A DNA stretch of 14,347 nucleotides, taken from positions 1 through 14,347 of the forward strand of contig DDKM01000041.1 in assembly GCA_002339345.1 (NCBI GenBank). Direction: 5' to 3'. A program made the position numbers and the translations under genes. Each line of letters starts with the position of its first letter. Within the stretch, counting starts at the first letter, position 1. Shown one piece after another: positions 7,476 to 13,702 of the stretch. Below the pieces are notes generated by a model, which saw only the letters and a list, made by a program, of their open reading frames with translations, was not told the origin of the DNA and ran no database searches. This stretch comes from Firmicutes bacterium UBA2598. GTDB taxonomy: Bacteria; Bacillota; PH28-bin88.

Positions 7476-8057
7476 TTGGTACAGTTGCTATTTTTGAAAT
7501 GGCGTACGGTAGCTCGGGTGATACTAATACTGGTTGGATTCATTGCCATCGGTTTGTGGCTGCTCAGATTAACTTATCCCATGCCATACCGTGACACAAT
7601 TTTTGACCAGGCCCGGATTAACCAATTAGACCCTTATCTGGTGTTGGCAGTCATCCGTGTAGAGAGTAAGTTTAACCCTGCTGCAGAGTCAAAAAAGGGA
7701 GCTTTGGGGTTAATGCAGGTCATGCCTGAAACCGCTGAATGGATAGCCCGCCAGACTGGTATACCCTTTACGCCGGAAATGCTGTTGGATCCCCATTACA
7801 ATATTTCCATCGGTATCTGGTACCTGAACGACCTTAGGCGGGAGTTCGGCAACAATTGGACGCTGGTGGTTGCCGCCTATAATGGCGGGCGGGGCAATGT
7901 CAGGCAATGGTTAGATGACGGACGGTGGGATGGGCGGTTGGAGACGGCAACGGCGATACCATACAGGGAAACCCGTTCATTTACCCTGAAGGTGGCCAGG
8001 ACCTACCGGGTTTACCGGATGCTTTATGCTTATACTCTACAACCTGGGGTTTTATAG
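7476..8057 (+). CDS. Membrane-anchored lytic transglycosylase (SLT domain)
   Basis: A 193-residue protein with an N-terminal membrane anchor (about residues 11-30, TVARVILILVGFIAIGLWLL) and a transglycosylase SLT domain (about 40-185). The catalytic glutamate is E63 in VIRVESKFNPAA, followed by the signature GALGLMQVMPETAEWIA, then a GIWYLNDLRREFGNNW segment and AAYNGGRGNVRQWL. Enzymes of this type cleave the MurNAc-GlcNAc bond of peptidoglycan to give 1,6-anhydro ends; they serve wall turnover, sporulation and secretion. The start is TTG at 7476 or the in-frame TTG at 7485; GGGGAGAGG (7466-7474) serves the first at short and the second at long spacing. It follows coaE by 57 nt in the same direction and is probably part of the same transcript. 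The closest named relatives are SLT-domain proteins placed beside coaE in clostridia (recalled, not checked). Confidence 0.92.
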   Translation: MVQLLFLKWRTVARVILILVGFIAIGLWLLRLTYPMPYRDTIFDQARINQLDPYLVLAVIRVESKFNPAAESKKGALGLMQVMPETAEWIARQTGIPFTPEMLLDPHYNISIGIWYLNDLRREFGNNWTLVVAAYNGGRGNVRQWLDDGRWDGRLETATAIPYRETRSFTLKVARTYRVYRMLYAYTLQPGVL

Positions 8058-8086
8058 GTTATTATAAGGTTGTTTTTGGCCAATCA

Positions 8087-8120
8087 AAAGGAGGTTATGG
8101 GGCAAATCATAGCGAAATAG
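8087..8120 (+). other. Strong Shine-Dalgarno with a 7-codon open frame before the NAPRT gene
   Basis: AAAAGGAGG (8086-8094) is followed after 2 nt by ATG (8097) opening a frame of seven codons (MGQIIAK) ending at TAG 8118-8120. The frame differs from that of the downstream gene. Spacing is too short for efficient initiation. It may be a chance site, a relic of an older start, or a leader that couples translation. No other gene is visible between 8058 and 8170. Confidence 0.2.
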
Positions 8121-8170
8121 AAAGATCACTGCCTGGAAAGGTGCAGAATTATGGGCCAGGGGTGAGTTTA

Positions 8171-9214
8171 TTGCAGCATAAACAACAGGTAAGTCTGGAG
8201 TGGGTGCAAAACTATCAAGTGGAAAAGGACCGGCAGTTCTTTTCCGCCACCCACGAAGAGATAGCTACGGGGCTCACTACAGATGTATATTTTGTAAGAA
8301 CAAACCTCATCCTGCAGTACCTGGGGCGGGAGGATACTCCCGTTACCGCAGAGGTGTTCGCTTCCCGGGGATCGGGGATCATCGCCGGAGTTGAGGAGGT
8401 GCGCAACTTGTTAGCCGGAAGGGGTTTGCAAGTATGGGCCCTGCCGGAGGGTTCTTCTTTTGCACCGAAGGAAGTGGTAATGCGCATCACGGGTCCCTAT
8501 GCTAACTTTGGTCTCTACGAAACGGTGTTACTGGGGATGCTTGCCAGTTCCACCGGTTGGGCCACGGCTGCCAGAACCGTTAAGGATGCCGCTGGAAACT
8601 TACCGGTATATTGTTTTGGAGCCCGTCACGTTCATCCGGCGGTAGCTCCGGTAATGGAACGAGCGGCTCAGGTGGCGGGAGTGGACGGGGCTAGTTGCAT
8701 CTTGGGTGCCAAGCTGGTGGGACGGGAACCGGTTGGTACCGTTCCCCACGCGGTGTTTTTACTGATTGGTGATACCGTTCAGACGGCCATGGCTTATCAC
8801 CAGATCATGCCCTTGGGGGCACCCCGGATGATCTTGGTGGATACCTTTAAGGATGAAGCAGAGGAAGCTTTACGGGTGGCTCAAAGCCTTGGCCAGGATC
8901 TTTATGGCATCCGCTTGGATACGCCCAGTGAACGGGGTGGAGTAACGCCAGATTTAGTCCGCGAGGTACGGGCCAGGTTGGATGCGGCAGGATACAACCA
9001 TGTACGTATTTTTGTATCCGGTGGGTTAAATCCAGAACGCGTACGACTGCTGGCGGAAGCAGGGGCGGATGCCTTTGGTGTGGGCAGTTACATTTCCGGG
9101 GCCGCACCCATCGATATGACCATGGACATTAAGGAGGTGCAAGGCCGGCCGGTGGCCAAGAGGGGGCGTATTCCCGGTTTAACGGAGAATCCCCGGCTGC
9201 AACGGATCCTGTAG
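8171..9214 (+). CDS. Nicotinate phosphoribosyltransferase, short archaeal/clostridial type
   Basis: The enzyme joins nicotinate and PRPP to give nicotinate mononucleotide in the Preiss-Handler route to NAD. About 347 residues here, in the short (roughly 350-residue) class rather than the 480-residue PncB type. Recognisable pieces in order: FFSATHEEIATGLTTDVYF near the N-terminus, GLYETVLLGMLASSTGWATAA, the FGARHVHPAVAPVMERAAQV block, GTVPHAVFLLIGDTVQTA with the conserved His, LVDTFKDEAEEAL, GIRLDTPSERGG, FVSGGLNPERV and GADAFGVGSYISGA, a TIM-barrel phosphate-binding end. The quinolinate PRT family shares this barrel, but the N-terminal FSATHEEI..GLTTDVYF block favours nicotinate. The start is ambiguous: TTG 8171 has GGGGTGA at good spacing; GTG 8141, 8162 and 8204 are also in frame. 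It follows the transglycosylase by 113 nt and is closed by a strong terminator. Confidence 0.88.
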   Translation: MQHKQQVSLEWVQNYQVEKDRQFFSATHEEIATGLTTDVYFVRTNLILQYLGREDTPVTAEVFASRGSGIIAGVEEVRNLLAGRGLQVWALPEGSSFAPKEVVMRITGPYANFGLYETVLLGMLASSTGWATAARTVKDAAGNLPVYCFGARHVHPAVAPVMERAAQVAGVDGASCILGAKLVGREPVGTVPHAVFLLIGDTVQTAMAYHQIMPLGAPRMILVDTFKDEAEEALRVAQSLGQDLYGIRLDTPSERGGVTPDLVREVRARLDAAGYNHVRIFVSGGLNPERVRLLAEAGADAFGVGSYISGAAPIDMTMDIKEVQGRPVAKRGRIPGLTENPRLQRIL

Positions 9215-9221
9215 GCCATTC

Positions 9222-9259
9222 CCCCATTGCTGGCAGGCGTGCCAGCAATGGGGTATTTT
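9222..9259 (+). terminator. Rho-independent terminator after the NAPRT gene
   Basis: A perfect 14-bp inverted repeat (9222-9235 with 9240-9253) around the 4-nt loop GGCG is followed by TATTTT. It begins 7 nt after the stop codon. It closes the polA-to-NAPRT run and leaves only 20 nt before the next gene. Confidence 0.88.
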
Positions 9260-9279
9260 CATTCAGGGGAGGTCGCCCC

Positions 9280-10902
9280 ATGCGGCGTTTTTTGGTATGG
9301 AGTTTGATTGTGGTGCTGTTGCTAAGTACCGGTTGTCTCCGCAGCCCACAGAACCAGTCAGCACCGGCGCCCAAGAAAAAACAAAACCAAGTCTTAAAAA
9401 ACGAATTGGTATTGGGTGCGTTGGAGGCCCCGCGTACTGTGGATCCGGTGCTAATTGAGCGCCGGATAGAGAAACAGATTGCCCTGCTTATTTACCGGGG
9501 TCTAACCACTACCGGTGAGGATGGCCGGGTAGCGCCGGATCTGGCTGAGGATTGGCAGATCAGTCCTGACGGTTTGACCTATACAATCACGCTAAAAACG
9601 GGTATTTCTCTGCATACCGGTAAGGAAATGACTGCTGCCGATGTCAAGGGTTCCCTGGAAAGACTGGTGGATCCCCAATTGCGATCCCGTCATGCCGGAT
9701 TGCTGCTGGGGGTGGCGGGAGCTCGGGCCCGTCTGCAAGGCACGGCAGGTGAGGTATCGGGCATAAGGGTTATTGATACCCATAAGCTGGTGGTTATCCT
9801 GGAAAGGCCCCAGCCTGACTTTCTGCTCTCCTTGTCCCATCCGGCAGCTTCCATTATCGATGTGGAACAGGTAGCCAAACAGGGCACCCTTTTTGGCCAG
9901 TTGCCCGTGGACCCATCCGTTCCGCGCTCAGCAGGTGCTGGACCCTACATGATTAGTGACTGGCTGGACAGGGAATTCATGGCCTTGACCAAGGTCGGCT
10001 CCCGTACCGTCGATGCCCAATGGTCACGTATTGAATTGTTTTTTGAACCGATGGCAGATACCCTGCTCACGGATTTCCGGGCCGGTCAGCTGGATGTGGT
10101 GCTGGATCTGCCCTTTGCGGTATGGAATGAAGTGCAAAGGGATGTCTACCTCAGGAAAAGGGTATACGGCTCGGAATACAGTGGGCTATGGTGGCTTGTT
10201 TTCAATACCGGCAGGGGTCCTCTTACGGACCAACGGGTGCGCCAGGCACTCTCCTTTAGTGTGCTGGATCAGGATTTGTTGCCCGAGTGGGCTGGTCGGC
10301 CGCAAAAACACCTTCTTACTACTTATCAGGTTCCCGGAGCTGGTCCGTGGGGATTGTTTGCCGGGGAGCCTGCCATGGTCGCTCCGTATCTCAACCAAGC
10401 CGGCTGGAGTGGTGCTGAACTGGGAACCCTGGAACTGATCCACCCTGAAGGGGGTGTGGGTCCGGAGTTGGCGGAAGCTGTACAAAAAAGGTTGGTGGAT
10501 GTTGGGGTGGCCGTGACGTTGCGACCTGTCGAATATGGGGAGTTGTGGCGTACCATGGCGGCCGGTAATTTTGTGCTGGGTCTTTGGGAATGGGTTCCGG
10601 GCTATGGCGGCATGGTAGATTTTTTCCGGCAGTTTGAAACCGTGGAAATAGGGCGGCATAACCTGTCCGGGTATACGGAAGGTGTGGTGGATCAATTGCT
10701 AGTCCGGGCTCGCAGCAGCTCTGCCGGTGAGGAGACAGCGTCCTTTTACCATCAAGGGGCAGAGATAATCGCATTGGCAACTCCTGTGGTACCCCTATGG
10801 CAGGGATATTACCTGGCCCTGATCCGTGATGAAATCCGCAATTTCCATGTGACGCCAGGGGGAATCGTCCTTCTTGATCAACTACAGTGGCAGGTGGAGT
10901 AA
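9280..10902 (+). CDS. ABC-type solute-binding lipoprotein, family 5 (peptide/nickel/oligopeptide-like)
   Basis: A 540-residue extracytoplasmic binding protein of SBP_bac_5 type. It opens with a lipoprotein signal (MRRFLVWSLIVVLLLSTGC; lipobox LSTGC, lipidated Cys19). The mature part shows family landmarks: LVLGALEAPRTVDPVLIERR at the N-terminal lobe, IYRGLTTTGEDGRVAPDLAEDWQISPDGLTYTITLK, LHTGKEMTAADVKGSLERL, GAGPYMISDWLDREFMALTK and FNTGRGPLTDQRVRQALSFS. The ligand cannot be read from sequence; peptides, nickel chelates or other small solutes are all possible. Start ATG with GGGGAGGT at ideal spacing. No permease or ATPase gene lies beside it, so it is an orphan component here and may use a transporter encoded elsewhere. 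It sits right after a terminator with almost no room for a promoter of its own. Confidence 0.93.
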   Translation: MRRFLVWSLIVVLLLSTGCLRSPQNQSAPAPKKKQNQVLKNELVLGALEAPRTVDPVLIERRIEKQIALLIYRGLTTTGEDGRVAPDLAEDWQISPDGLTYTITLKTGISLHTGKEMTAADVKGSLERLVDPQLRSRHAGLLLGVAGARARLQGTAGEVSGIRVIDTHKLVVILERPQPDFLLSLSHPAASIIDVEQVAKQGTLFGQLPVDPSVPRSAGAGPYMISDWLDREFMALTKVGSRTVDAQWSRIELFFEPMADTLLTDFRAGQLDVVLDLPFAVWNEVQRDVYLRKRVYGSEYSGLWWLVFNTGRGPLTDQRVRQALSFSVLDQDLLPEWAGRPQKHLLTTYQVPGAGPWGLFAGEPAMVAPYLNQAGWSGAELGTLELIHPEGGVGPELAEAVQKRLVDVGVAVTLRPVEYGELWRTMAAGNFVLGLWEWVPGYGGMVDFFRQFETVEIGRHNLSGYTEGVVDQLLVRARSSSAGEETASFYHQGAEIIALATPVVPLWQGYYLALIRDEIRNFHVTPGGIVLLDQLQWQVE

Positions 10903-10970
10903 AAAAAGTCGAGCATAGCATAATAAAACTGAACAGTGATATATTTCCCCGTAGAGGGGGCTTAAGGCAT

Positions 10971-11876
10971 GTGCTAGACTACCGTTATCACATTTCCTCC
11001 ATAATAGCCGTTTTCCTTGCCCTCGGACTCGGTATTTTCGTGGGCAGTACCCTGGATGGAGAACATGTTCTCGTACGGGAACAGCAACAGATGATCATCC
11101 AGCTTGAACAGGAATTTAGAGGTCTGAGGGAGCAGGTGCGCAGCACGAGGCAGGAAGCGGACTATTACCGTGAGTGGGTCGGCAGGTACCAGCAGTTTGT
11201 CCAATCCATATTTCCCCGGCTTGTGGATGGCAAGCTTTCCGGTAAGCGTATTGCGGTCGTCCGGACGGTGATGGCCGGCGATGTAGGTGATGTGGTTGGA
11301 GCTTTAAAGCTTGCGGGCGCTTCGGTGGAATCAGTCACCCTGTTAACGGGGCCCCTAAACCTTCCCGATCAGGCTGTGATGGCTGATTTGGCTGGATTGT
11401 TGGGATGGACCGGACCCGTAAATCCCGGTCAACTGGCCGCCCAACTTGGTTCAATACTTGCCGAGGTGGTACACTCCGCAGATGCCCGGCCCGTGGTGGA
11501 CCTTTTAATTGATGTTGGGTTAATCAAGGTCAGCGGCAGGTATGGAGTTCCCTTGGACGCGGTGGTGTTGGTCGGTGGGAGCAGTATAGAGCGGGAAAAC
11601 TATTTTCGCCTACTTGATTTGCCCATGATCCGAAGATTTCGCGAAGCCGGTATTGAAGTTATCGGCAGTGAGTTTTCCACCAGTCCCTGTTCCTATATTA
11701 AATATTACCAGGCTCACCAGCTTTCCACCATTGATAATATTGAAACTATTTTGGGACAAACGGCATTGGTGCTGGCCCTGACCGGCCAACAAGGACATTT
11801 TGGCATCAAAAATACAGCCCAGAGCATTTTACCATTGGAAGCCTTGTGGGAGGACCCTTCCCAGGAAAAACGTTAA
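10971..11876 (+). CDS. Copper transporter (MctB-like) family protein with N-terminal anchor and coiled coil
   Basis: A 301-residue protein. It opens with VLDYRYHISSIIAVFLALGLG, the start typical of the family named after mycobacterial MctB (short Asp-Tyr-Arg-Tyr-His motif, then one membrane helix at about 8-29). A predicted coiled coil follows (about 32-78, rich in E, Q, R), then a compact alpha/beta domain with GKRIAVVRTVMAGDVGDVVGALKLAGA and DAVVLVGGSSIERENYF. MctB lies in the mycobacterial outer envelope and limits copper build-up; in Firmicutes the name is carried over by homology and the copper role is unproven. I chose GTG at 10971, with GAGGGGG and AAGG upstream; an earlier in-frame ATG at 10887 would overlap the previous gene and add 28 residues unlike the family. 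It is 68 nt after the solute-binding gene and 20 nt before the ferritin-like gene. Confidence 0.8.
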   Translation: MLDYRYHISSIIAVFLALGLGIFVGSTLDGEHVLVREQQQMIIQLEQEFRGLREQVRSTRQEADYYREWVGRYQQFVQSIFPRLVDGKLSGKRIAVVRTVMAGDVGDVVGALKLAGASVESVTLLTGPLNLPDQAVMADLAGLLGWTGPVNPGQLAAQLGSILAEVVHSADARPVVDLLIDVGLIKVSGRYGVPLDAVVLVGGSSIERENYFRLLDLPMIRRFREAGIEVIGSEFSTSPCSYIKYYQAHQLSTIDNIETILGQTALVLALTGQQGHFGIKNTAQSILPLEALWEDPSQEKR

Positions 11877-11896
11877 GAAAAAACGGGAGGTCTAAA

Positions 11897-12370
11897 GTGC
11901 ACATTGAAGTTGACCCGGAGAAAATTGTAAAGCTGGCCATGACCATGGAACTGCACGGCAGCAACTTCTATCAAAAAATGGCGGATCAGTCCAAGGACAA
12001 CGCCATGAAGGCTGTTTTTCTGCGCCTGGCTGAGGAAGAAGAGGAACACTACTGGTCCTTCAAAAAACTGTTGGATGGTATTAAACCGGGAACCATCAAA
12101 CCGGGAGTTTCCGTTGATTACCTACAGGCCTTGGTTAAGGAACGGCTCTTCCAGGGGCCGCTGGAAGGAAGTGGCGGAATCATCGATGTACTGGCCACTG
12201 GGATCCAGGCGGAAAAGGACGCCATTTTACTCTACCAGGAGTTGTATAACCTCATCCAGGATCCCTCCGGGCGGAGTGTGTTAAACAAGTTACTGGAAGC
12301 GGAAAAACGGCACCTGGTGGAACTCAGGGAACAGTTGGAAGACCTGACTGAGCGTCGCAATTTGGATTGA
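11897..12370 (+). CDS. Ferritin-like di-iron (rubrerythrin-type) domain protein
   Basis: A 157-residue all-helical protein with the four-helix ferritin-like fold and a full set of di-iron ligands: E18 in TMELHGSNFY, E48-x2-H51 in the acidic AEEEEEHYWSF stretch, E106 in IQAEKDAILLYQEL, and E136-x2-H139 in LLEAEKRHLVEL. There is no C-terminal rubredoxin domain, so it is the erythrin/YciE-like form without the Fe(Cys)4 centre of full rubrerythrins. Such proteins handle peroxide or iron in anaerobes, but the substrate cannot be read here. GTG start at 11897 behind GGGAGGT at good spacing; the upstream in-frame extension runs through the previous gene's end. It follows the MctB-like gene by 20 nt, which suggests a shared transcript and perhaps a metal or redox role for both. 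Its stop codon lies inside the promoter of the next tRNA gene. Confidence 0.88.
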   Translation: MHIEVDPEKIVKLAMTMELHGSNFYQKMADQSKDNAMKAVFLRLAEEEEEHYWSFKKLLDGIKPGTIKPGVSVDYLQALVKERLFQGPLEGSGGIIDVLATGIQAEKDAILLYQELYNLIQDPSGRSVLNKLLEAEKRHLVELREQLEDLTERRNLD

Positions 12371-12395
12371 CAAGTGTCCTGCCCTGTGTTATCAT
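12367..12395 (+). promoter_or_regulatory. Sigma-A promoter of tRNA-Leu(GAG)
   Basis: A perfect -35 TTGACA (12367-12372), 17-nt spacer and -10 TATCAT (12390-12395) stand about 38 nt before the tRNA 5' end. The -35 contains the TGA stop codon of the ferritin-like gene (12368-12370), so promoter and coding end overlap. Confidence 0.85.
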
Positions 12396-12409
12396 AGCTT
12401 TTGCCAAAG

Positions 12410-12425
12410 CCAATAACCCAATAAC
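12410..12425 (+). repeat. Tandem 8-bp repeat in the tRNA leader
   Basis: CCAATAAC occurs twice head to tail between the tRNA promoter and the tRNA. It may be a slippage product; no function is evident. Confidence 0.5.
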
Positions 12426-12433
12426 AAAAACGT

Positions 12434-12520
12434 GCGGTGGTGGTGGAACTGGCAGACACGCTATCTTGAGGGGGTAGTGCCTGTACGGGCGTGCGAGTTC
12501 AAGTCTCGCCCACCGCACCA
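12434..12520 (+). tRNA. tRNA-Leu(GAG)
   Basis: An 87-nt class II tRNA with encoded CCA. The acceptor stem pairs GCGGTGG (12434-12440) with CCACCGC (12510-12516), discriminator A, CCA at 12518-12520. The D arm carries GGAACTGGCAGAC. The anticodon stem CTATC/GGTAG encloses the loop TTGAGGG, giving anticodon GAG (codons CUC/CUU). A long variable arm follows (about 12472-12490), then the T arm GCGAG-TTCAAGT-CTCGC. It has its own promoter upstream and hairpin terminator downstream, so it is a single-gene unit. Confidence 0.96.
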
Positions 12521-12557
12521 ATGTGTTAACAAGAGCATGAGCTTTTTGCACTGCCTG

Positions 12558-12593
12558 AACTCTATCGGTAGCGATAGGGTTTTTATTATTTTT
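12558..12593 (+). terminator. Rho-independent terminator after tRNA-Leu(GAG)
   Basis: A stem of about 10 bp (12558-12567 with 12572-12581, one G-T pair) around a GTAG loop is followed by the T-rich run TTTTATTATTTTT. It lies about 40 nt after the tRNA. Confidence 0.82.
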
Positions 12594-12610
12594 GGAAAGG
12601 TGGGGTTTCC

Positions 12611-12720
12611 ATGGAGGGCCGGATCCTGGTGGTGGATGACCAGCCCCTGCTGGCAGTAAAGGGCTTAAATACAGTTTGGAATTTGGGGAGGGCCTTCAAC
12701 AGGATGCTATAGGATTGTAA
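12611..12720 (+). pseudogene. Response regulator (receiver domain) remnant, frameshifted and truncated
   Basis: ATG 12611, with GGAAAGGTGGGG upstream, opens MEGRILVVDDQPLLAVKGL, a receiver-domain N-terminus with the paired acidic residues DD of the phosphorylation pocket. The frame then goes out of register: at 12668-12670 AAT reads where AAA TAC would be expected. Moving one base (reading TAC from 12670) restores YSLEFGEG, matching the G-L-K-Y-S-L-E-x-x-G continuation common in OmpR/PhoB-type regulators. As it stands the frame ends at TAG 12710-12712 after 33 residues; the corrected frame ends at TAA 12718-12720. The phosphoacceptor Asp, the rest of the receiver and any DNA-binding domain are missing. 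This looks like the left end of a regulator gene whose remainder, and perhaps a sensor kinase, was deleted. The 261-nt stretch 12521-12781 holds otherwise only the tRNA terminator and a TATAAT at 12732-12737 that could be a -10 for the next gene but lacks a good -35. Confidence 0.7.
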
Positions 12721-12781
12721 CAGTGGGAGATTATAATATAGTGGAGCAGCTGTAACGCGGATAAGGGAAAGGGGGAGGACG

Positions 12782-13633
12782 TTGCGTAGATATAGCATTA
12801 CCTTTGGTCTGGTAATTCTGTTATTGTTTACAGCAGGGTGTTTCCCCATAGGAAAGGGTCCGGAAACGACAATACCCGGTCAGCCGCCCATCAGCCCCAC
12901 GCCCCAGACGGGTGAAGTAGTGGTTAATCTTTATTTTGCTGATGACCAGGCCATGAATTTGTGGCCGGAGGTGCGTCTGATTAAACCCGGAAACGATTCC
13001 CTGGCCCAGGCAGTCATCGGCGAATTGATTAAAGGTCCCGGGGATCCCACTTTGAAACCCACTTTCCCCAAGGAGGCCAGGGTATTATCGGTCCAGACCA
13101 GGGATGGAGTTACCTACGTTAATTTTAACAAGGAAACTCAAACACGGCATAGCGGCGGGTCTGCTGGTGAGGCCATGACCCTGGGATCCCTGGTGTTAAC
13201 ACTTACTGAACTGCCGGGAGTGCAAAGGGTGCAAGTATTGGTTGAAGGACAAAAGCAGGACACACTTGCCGGTCATTGGGATATAACCCAGCCCCTGGAA
13301 AGGGAGATTCGTCTAGGAGAAGTTTATGTCAGCGAGGAACGACATAAATACCTCCAGCAGCAGGTGGACAAGGGCCAAGACCAGTGGCGTCTCGATCCTC
13401 TGGAAGTGGCCAAGCGTGAGGGGGGAGTGGTAGGGTTTTTACCATCAGATACTTATGAATTGCGTTTACCCACAACCCATCAGGGCTTACCCGTTAGACC
13501 CAAGGGCGATGGGTACGGTGAAGCGACGGTTCTTGTGCAGCGGGAGAAACGGGAGTTTTTAATGTCACTTAGGCAACCGGCCGGACCATCACCGAACCAT
13601 ATATGGATGATAACCGGTGTAATAAAACAATAA
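12782..13633 (+). CDS. GerMN-domain lipoprotein (sporulation/germination type)
   Basis: A 283-residue secreted lipoprotein. The signal peptide MRRYSITFGLVILLLFTAGC ends in a lipobox with lipidated Cys20. A short Pro/Thr linker leads to a GerMN domain (about residues 44-165): VVVNLYFADDQAMNLWPEVR, LAQAVIGELIKGPGDPTLKPTFP, VLSVQTRDGVTYVNFNKE and LVLTLTELPGVQRVQVLVEG follow the family's order. GerMN occurs in GerM, needed for spore cortex formation and germination in Bacillus, and in LpqB-type lipoproteins that sit with two-component systems. The C-terminal 120 residues (KYLQQQVDKGQDQWRLDPLEVAKREG onward) I do not recognise. Start is TTG at 12782 behind AGGGGGAGG at good spacing. The response-regulator remnant just upstream hints that this protein was once the third gene of a two-component locus. 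A terminator and then a group II intron follow. Confidence 0.87.
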   Translation: MRRYSITFGLVILLLFTAGCFPIGKGPETTIPGQPPISPTPQTGEVVVNLYFADDQAMNLWPEVRLIKPGNDSLAQAVIGELIKGPGDPTLKPTFPKEARVLSVQTRDGVTYVNFNKETQTRHSGGSAGEAMTLGSLVLTLTELPGVQRVQVLVEGQKQDTLAGHWDITQPLEREIRLGEVYVSEERHKYLQQQVDKGQDQWRLDPLEVAKREGGVVGFLPSDTYELRLPTTHQGLPVRPKGDGYGEATVLVQREKREFLMSLRQPAGPSPNHIWMITGVIKQ

Positions 13634-13667
13634 CCAGGAAAATGGAGCTGGTTTGTAAAGAAAAACT

Positions 13668-13696
13668 AAGGGAGAGCCCAGCGGGCTCTCCCTTTT
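13668..13696 (+). terminator. Rho-independent terminator after the GerMN gene
   Basis: A perfect 12-bp inverted repeat (13668-13679 with 13683-13694) with a 3-nt loop, its last bases running into TTTT, stands 35 nt after the stop. The intron starts 8 nt beyond the stem, so the hairpin may also have served as the intron's target motif. Confidence 0.85.
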
Positions 13697-13702
13697 AATG
13701 TG

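Noticed and set aside
7925..8170. Long N-terminal extension of the nicotinate phosphoribosyltransferase overlapping the transglycosylase gene
   Set aside because: The family's conserved N-terminus begins near 8245; the extension overlaps SLT coding sequence and resembles nothing.
12432..12659. Plus-strand frame of about 75 codons running through the tRNA and its terminator
   Set aside because: It lies on a complete tRNA-Leu and a terminator hairpin and has no protein-like features.
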